Part shown: in pieces, positions 61,601-64,000 of the stretch
Layout: each line of letters starts with the position of its first letter
Numbering within the stretch: the stretch's first letter is position 1
Assembly: GCA_937897645.1 (NCBI GenBank)
Contig: CALCNV010000146.1
Coordinates: forward strand, 1 to 64,000
DNA length: 64,000 bases
Direction of reading: 5' to 3'
From: an uncultured Lysobacteraceae bacterium
GTDB taxonomy: Bacteria > Pseudomonadota > Gammaproteobacteria > Xanthomonadales > Xanthomonadaceae
Notes under the pieces: generated by a model
Database searches by the model: none
Seen by the model: the letters and a program-made list of their open reading frames with translations, nothing else
What the model was told of the DNA's origin: nothing
Translations under genes and position numbers: made by a program

Positions 61601-62599
61601 ATGCAGATCGGCCCCTACCTGATACAGCCGAACGTGATCCTGGCGCCCATGGCCGGGGTCACCGACAAACCGTTCCGCGTGCTGTGCAAACGACTGGGCG
61701 CGGGCCTGGCGGTGTCGGAGATGACCATCAGCGAACCGCGTCTCTGGAACACCGAAAAATCCCGGCACCGCATGGACCACAGTGGCGAACCCGCACCAGT
61801 CAGCGTGCAGATCGCCGGTACTGTTCCGCAACTGCTCGCGGATGCTGCGCGCTACAACGTGGACCACGGCGCGCAGATCATCGACATCAACATGGGCTGC
61901 CCGGCGAAGAAAGTCTGCAACGCCTGGGCAGGATCGGCACTGATGCGTGATGAGGCCCTGGTGGCACGCATCCTGGAGGCCGTGGTCGCGGCAGTGGACG
62001 TGCCGGTAACGCTGAAGATCCGTACCGGCTGGAATGCGGACAACCGCAATGGCCTGCAGATCGCGCGCATCGCCGAAAGCGCGGGTATCGCCGCCTTGGC
62101 CGTGCACGGCCGTACCCGCGACCAGCAATACACCGGCACGGCGGAGTACGACACCATCGCGGACATCAAATCCGCGTTGAACATCCCGGTGATGGCAAAC
62201 GGGGATATCGACTCGCCCCAAAAAGCAGCGCATGTGCTGCAGGCGACTGGCGCGGATGGAATATTGATAGGACGTGCAGCGCAAGGCAGGCCGTGGATAT
62301 TTCGGGAAATCGCGCACTACCTGGCTACCGGGGAATGCCTGCCACCGCCATCGCTAGGCGAGGTCCGCGACATCCTGCTGGGACACTTGCAGGCGCTGCA
62401 TGCTTTCTACGGCGAACACCAGGGCGTGCGCATCGCCCGCAAGCACCTGGGCTGGTACGCCAAGGATCGGCCTGAGAACGCCGCGTTCCGCGCCGTGGTC
62501 AATCGCGCGGAAACTTCCGGCGAACAACTGCGATTGACGCGTGACTACTTCGATGCATTGATTGCGGGCGTGGCGCTGGATATTTCTGTAGCCGCCTGA
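61601..62599 (+). CDS. dusB: tRNA-dihydrouridine synthase B
   Basis: A 332-residue flavoenzyme reducing uridine to dihydrouridine in the D-loop of tRNA. Motifs: LAPMAGVTDKPFRVLCKRLGAGLAVSEM, DINMGCPAKKVCNAWAGSALM (conserved Cys100), VTLKIRTGWN, LAVHGRTRDQQYTG and MANGDIDSPQKAAHVLQATGADGILIGRAAQGRPWIF. The flavin-binding Lys and Arg in these motifs are intact. In many gammaproteobacteria fis follows dusB; here an exported protein follows instead. Confidence 0.97.
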   Translation: MQIGPYLIQPNVILAPMAGVTDKPFRVLCKRLGAGLAVSEMTISEPRLWNTEKSRHRMDHSGEPAPVSVQIAGTVPQLLADAARYNVDHGAQIIDINMGCPAKKVCNAWAGSALMRDEALVARILEAVVAAVDVPVTLKIRTGWNADNRNGLQIARIAESAGIAALAVHGRTRDQQYTGTAEYDTIADIKSALNIPVMANGDIDSPQKAAHVLQATGADGILIGRAAQGRPWIFREIAHYLATGECLPPPSLGEVRDILLGHLQALHAFYGEHQGVRIARKHLGWYAKDRPENAAFRAVVNRAETSGEQLRLTRDYFDALIAGVALDISVAA

Positions 62600-62798
62600 C
62601 GGAAATGTATCCTTGGCTTGATCATTCTCCACGACTATCTATCACGACCACCTCGTGACCGTGACGATGGTAACAATGCTATCCGGCACTAGTTTGCTTG
62701 CGTGATGCGCGTAGTTTTCCAATCGTCGGAATCCATCCCCGACGGCCTGCGGCCTTCCGCAGTCACAAGGAGCCATGAAGCTCCGCCTGGAGAACGTC

Positions 62799-63119
62799 AT
62801 GTACGCAAAAATCGCTTTGCTCGCGGCCGTACTGGCCGTTACACCGCTTGCCCATGCGGGCGAATCCGTCGCAGCACTCGCACGCGAAACAGGGCTTACC
62901 GAACGCAACATCCGCATGCTGGTAGTCGCACGCACGCCCTACCCTGAACACCGCGCCATCTTCACCAAGGTGGACCGGCAGCTCAAGGAAGCAGTAGGCG
63001 AAGTCAGGTATGAACTACTGACCGGCAGGCAGGCGAGCCCCGCCAAGTTGGACGACGCGAACGAAACACGCGTCGCCCAGCGCAAGGAACAGGACAAGGA
63101 CAAGGTGGCCAGCCTTTGA
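62799..63119 (+). CDS. Small exported protein of unknown function (106 aa)
   Basis: The start at 62799 has GGAGA about 8 bases upstream and gives a signal peptide (MYAKIALLAAVLAVTPLAHAG). The mature part is short and helical: VAALARETGLTERNIRMLVVARTPYPEHRAIFTKVDRQLKEAVG, with a polar tail of Lys and Asp. The segment TGLTERNIRMLVV looks like a helix-turn-helix, but in an exported protein that is likely chance. No family is recognised. It stands alone between dusB and a convergent membrane-hydrolase gene. Confidence 0.7.
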   Translation: MYAKIALLAAVLAVTPLAHAGESVAALARETGLTERNIRMLVVARTPYPEHRAIFTKVDRQLKEAVGEVRYELLTGRQASPAKLDDANETRVAQRKEQDKDKVASL

Positions 63120-63145
63120 GGCTGCAGCATGGAGGTGGAAATGGA

Positions 63146-64000
63146 TCAAGCGCCTGGCTCCACGCTTCCCGGCGTCTGGTCGGGCGCATTCCAGATACGC
63201 CTCCACAATGTCCCGAGCTCGCTGACCGGTGCACTCCACGGTAGCTGGCGTGGCGCTACTGCGCGCCAGCCATCGCCATCGCGCGCGGCGACTTCGAACT
63301 GGAAGGTGTAGTCGGGCTCCATGCCCATGCGCAGATCGGACAGCACCAGCTTTTCGTCCTGCGCCTGCGATCGCATGAAGCCGCGGTTGAACCATTGCAG
63401 TCGCTGCACTGCCGGAATCGCACCCGCTTCGGCCAAGGCCTGCGTGTTGGACGGGTAACCGCGGAAGACCATCGCACCCCGGTCAGCGACCAGTGAGCGC
63501 TGTCCTTCCACATAGCCTGTCGGCGTCATTGCCACCACGCGCCATAACAGCGTGTTGAATGGCATGGGCACCGAGAAGCGTGGCGCATCCTGCAAGCCCA
63601 GGCTGGCCAGCGCGAGGTCCGCTTCGCGCTCTACGGCAGCCTTGGCCAAGAGCGACCAACCCAGGTACGCCGTACTCAACGCCAGTCCGGCTACCAGCGC
63701 GCGCTGCGCCATGGGCTTTTCTGGTGCGATCCACGCGACGAGGCACGCGAGCAGCAACCACAGCGTGTAGCCCGGATCGATGATGAACACGCTGGACCAC
63801 ATGACCGGCGCGCTGGGCAATGGCCACAACAACTGTGTGCCATAGACGGTGAAGGCATCCAGCAGCGGATGCGTGACCAAGGCCAACTGTATGGCCCAGA
63901 ACCAGCGCGCGGGTGATTCTGCCACGCGTCCTTTCCCGTAGCGGCGGAACAACCACCAGATCAACCAGCCAACCAAGGGCAGCACGAACAGCGAGTGGCT
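63146..64000 (-). CDS. Membrane-bound metal-dependent hydrolase-like protein (DUF457/YdjM type), 5' end outside window
   Basis: The gene is cut by the right edge; 285 codons of the C-terminal part are seen. The first visible residues SHSLFVLPLVGWLIWWLFRRYGKG carry the family's HSL motif, and THPLLDAFTVYGTQLLWPL follows: these His/Asp residues are the expected metal site. Several membrane segments are visible (WFWAIQLALV, YTLWLLLACLVAWIA, ALVAGLALSTAYLGWSLL). The C-terminal half (from about RFSVPMPFNTLLWRVVAM) is a soluble region facing the periplasm. The start lies beyond base 64000. Confidence 0.85.
   Translation of the reverse strand, partial: SHSLFVLPLVGWLIWWLFRRYGKGRVAESPARWFWAIQLALVTHPLLDAFTVYGTQLLWPLPSAPVMWSSVFIIDPGYTLWLLLACLVAWIAPEKPMAQRALVAGLALSTAYLGWSLLAKAAVEREADLALASLGLQDAPRFSVPMPFNTLLWRVVAMTPTGYVEGQRSLVADRGAMVFRGYPSNTQALAEAGAIPAVQRLQWFNRGFMRSQAQDEKLVLSDLRMGMEPDYTFQFEVAARDGDGWRAVAPRQLPWSAPVSELGTLWRRIWNAPDQTPGSVEPGA

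Overview
The window is a chromosomal segment of a high-GC gammaproteobacterium, most likely family Xanthomonadaceae/Lysobacteraceae (Lysobacter, Thermomonas, Luteimonas, Pseudoxanthomonas or Stenotrophomonas relatives). This rests on the protein flavour, the metX-metB-hom order behind a SAM-I riboswitch, the large TonB receptor, the YceI-b561-YceI trio, an Ala/Lys histone H1-like protein, and GTAG-ended palindromic repeats like the SMAG elements of Stenotrophomonas. The genus cannot be fixed from the sequence alone.

Layout. 1-2 kb: 3' end of hemE and two exported proteins of unknown function. 2-5.5 kb: a giant hybrid sensor kinase with a periplasmic propeller. 5.6-9.3 kb: yceI-cytochrome b561-yceI, a thioredoxin-fold protein and L-serine deaminase. 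9.4-13.1 kb: methionine operon metX-metB-hom (minus strand) behind a sigma-70-like promoter and a clear SAM-I aptamer. 13.4-19.3 kb: propeller lipoprotein, M23 peptidase, RelBE-type toxin-antitoxin pair with a palindromic operator, release factor 3, CPBP protease and a hemolysin III family protein. 19.3-20.4 kb: two small enzyme-like proteins.

20.5-22 kb is the most unusual part: a small integron cassette array with three well-formed attC sites, four small minus-strand cassette ORFs and no integrase in the window. It is joined to the 3' end of a CBS-domain gene in an mtgA-GT2-CBS operon, so that the cassette core site supplies the CBS stop codon. 24-31.7 kb: Hsp33, an exported protein, a 970-residue TonB-dependent receptor, a 2OG-Fe(II) oxygenase-like protein and a TPR-sulfotransferase. 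31.9-36.7 kb: GTP-dependent PEP carboxykinase, an HTH regulator, and an ECF sigma/anti-sigma-like/DUF4097 operon. 36.7-42 kb: TetR regulator divergent from an alpha/beta hydrolase-fadE-thioesterase-like fatty-acid group.

42-52.5 kb: small membrane proteins, a Tat-lipoprotein Rossmann protein overlapping an ATP/ADP-translocase-like carrier gene, a GMC oxidoreductase, an M48 protease with LemA, a serine hydrolase and a SRPBCC protein. 52.6-54.1 kb: histone H1-like gene with a long upstream region that holds a promoter and an intrinsic terminator. 54.1-58.9 kb: gcvT-gcvH, SPFH protein-NfeD, hemP with a Fur box, and an aldo-keto reductase. 59-64 kb: nucleoside transporter, PfkB kinase, dusB, a small exported protein, and a membrane hydrolase-like gene cut by the right edge.

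No tRNA, rRNA, CRISPR array, prophage or transposase gene was recognised. The genes carry mostly core metabolism and envelope functions; the cassette array, the toxin-antitoxin pair and the dispersed palindromes are the mobile or accessory parts.
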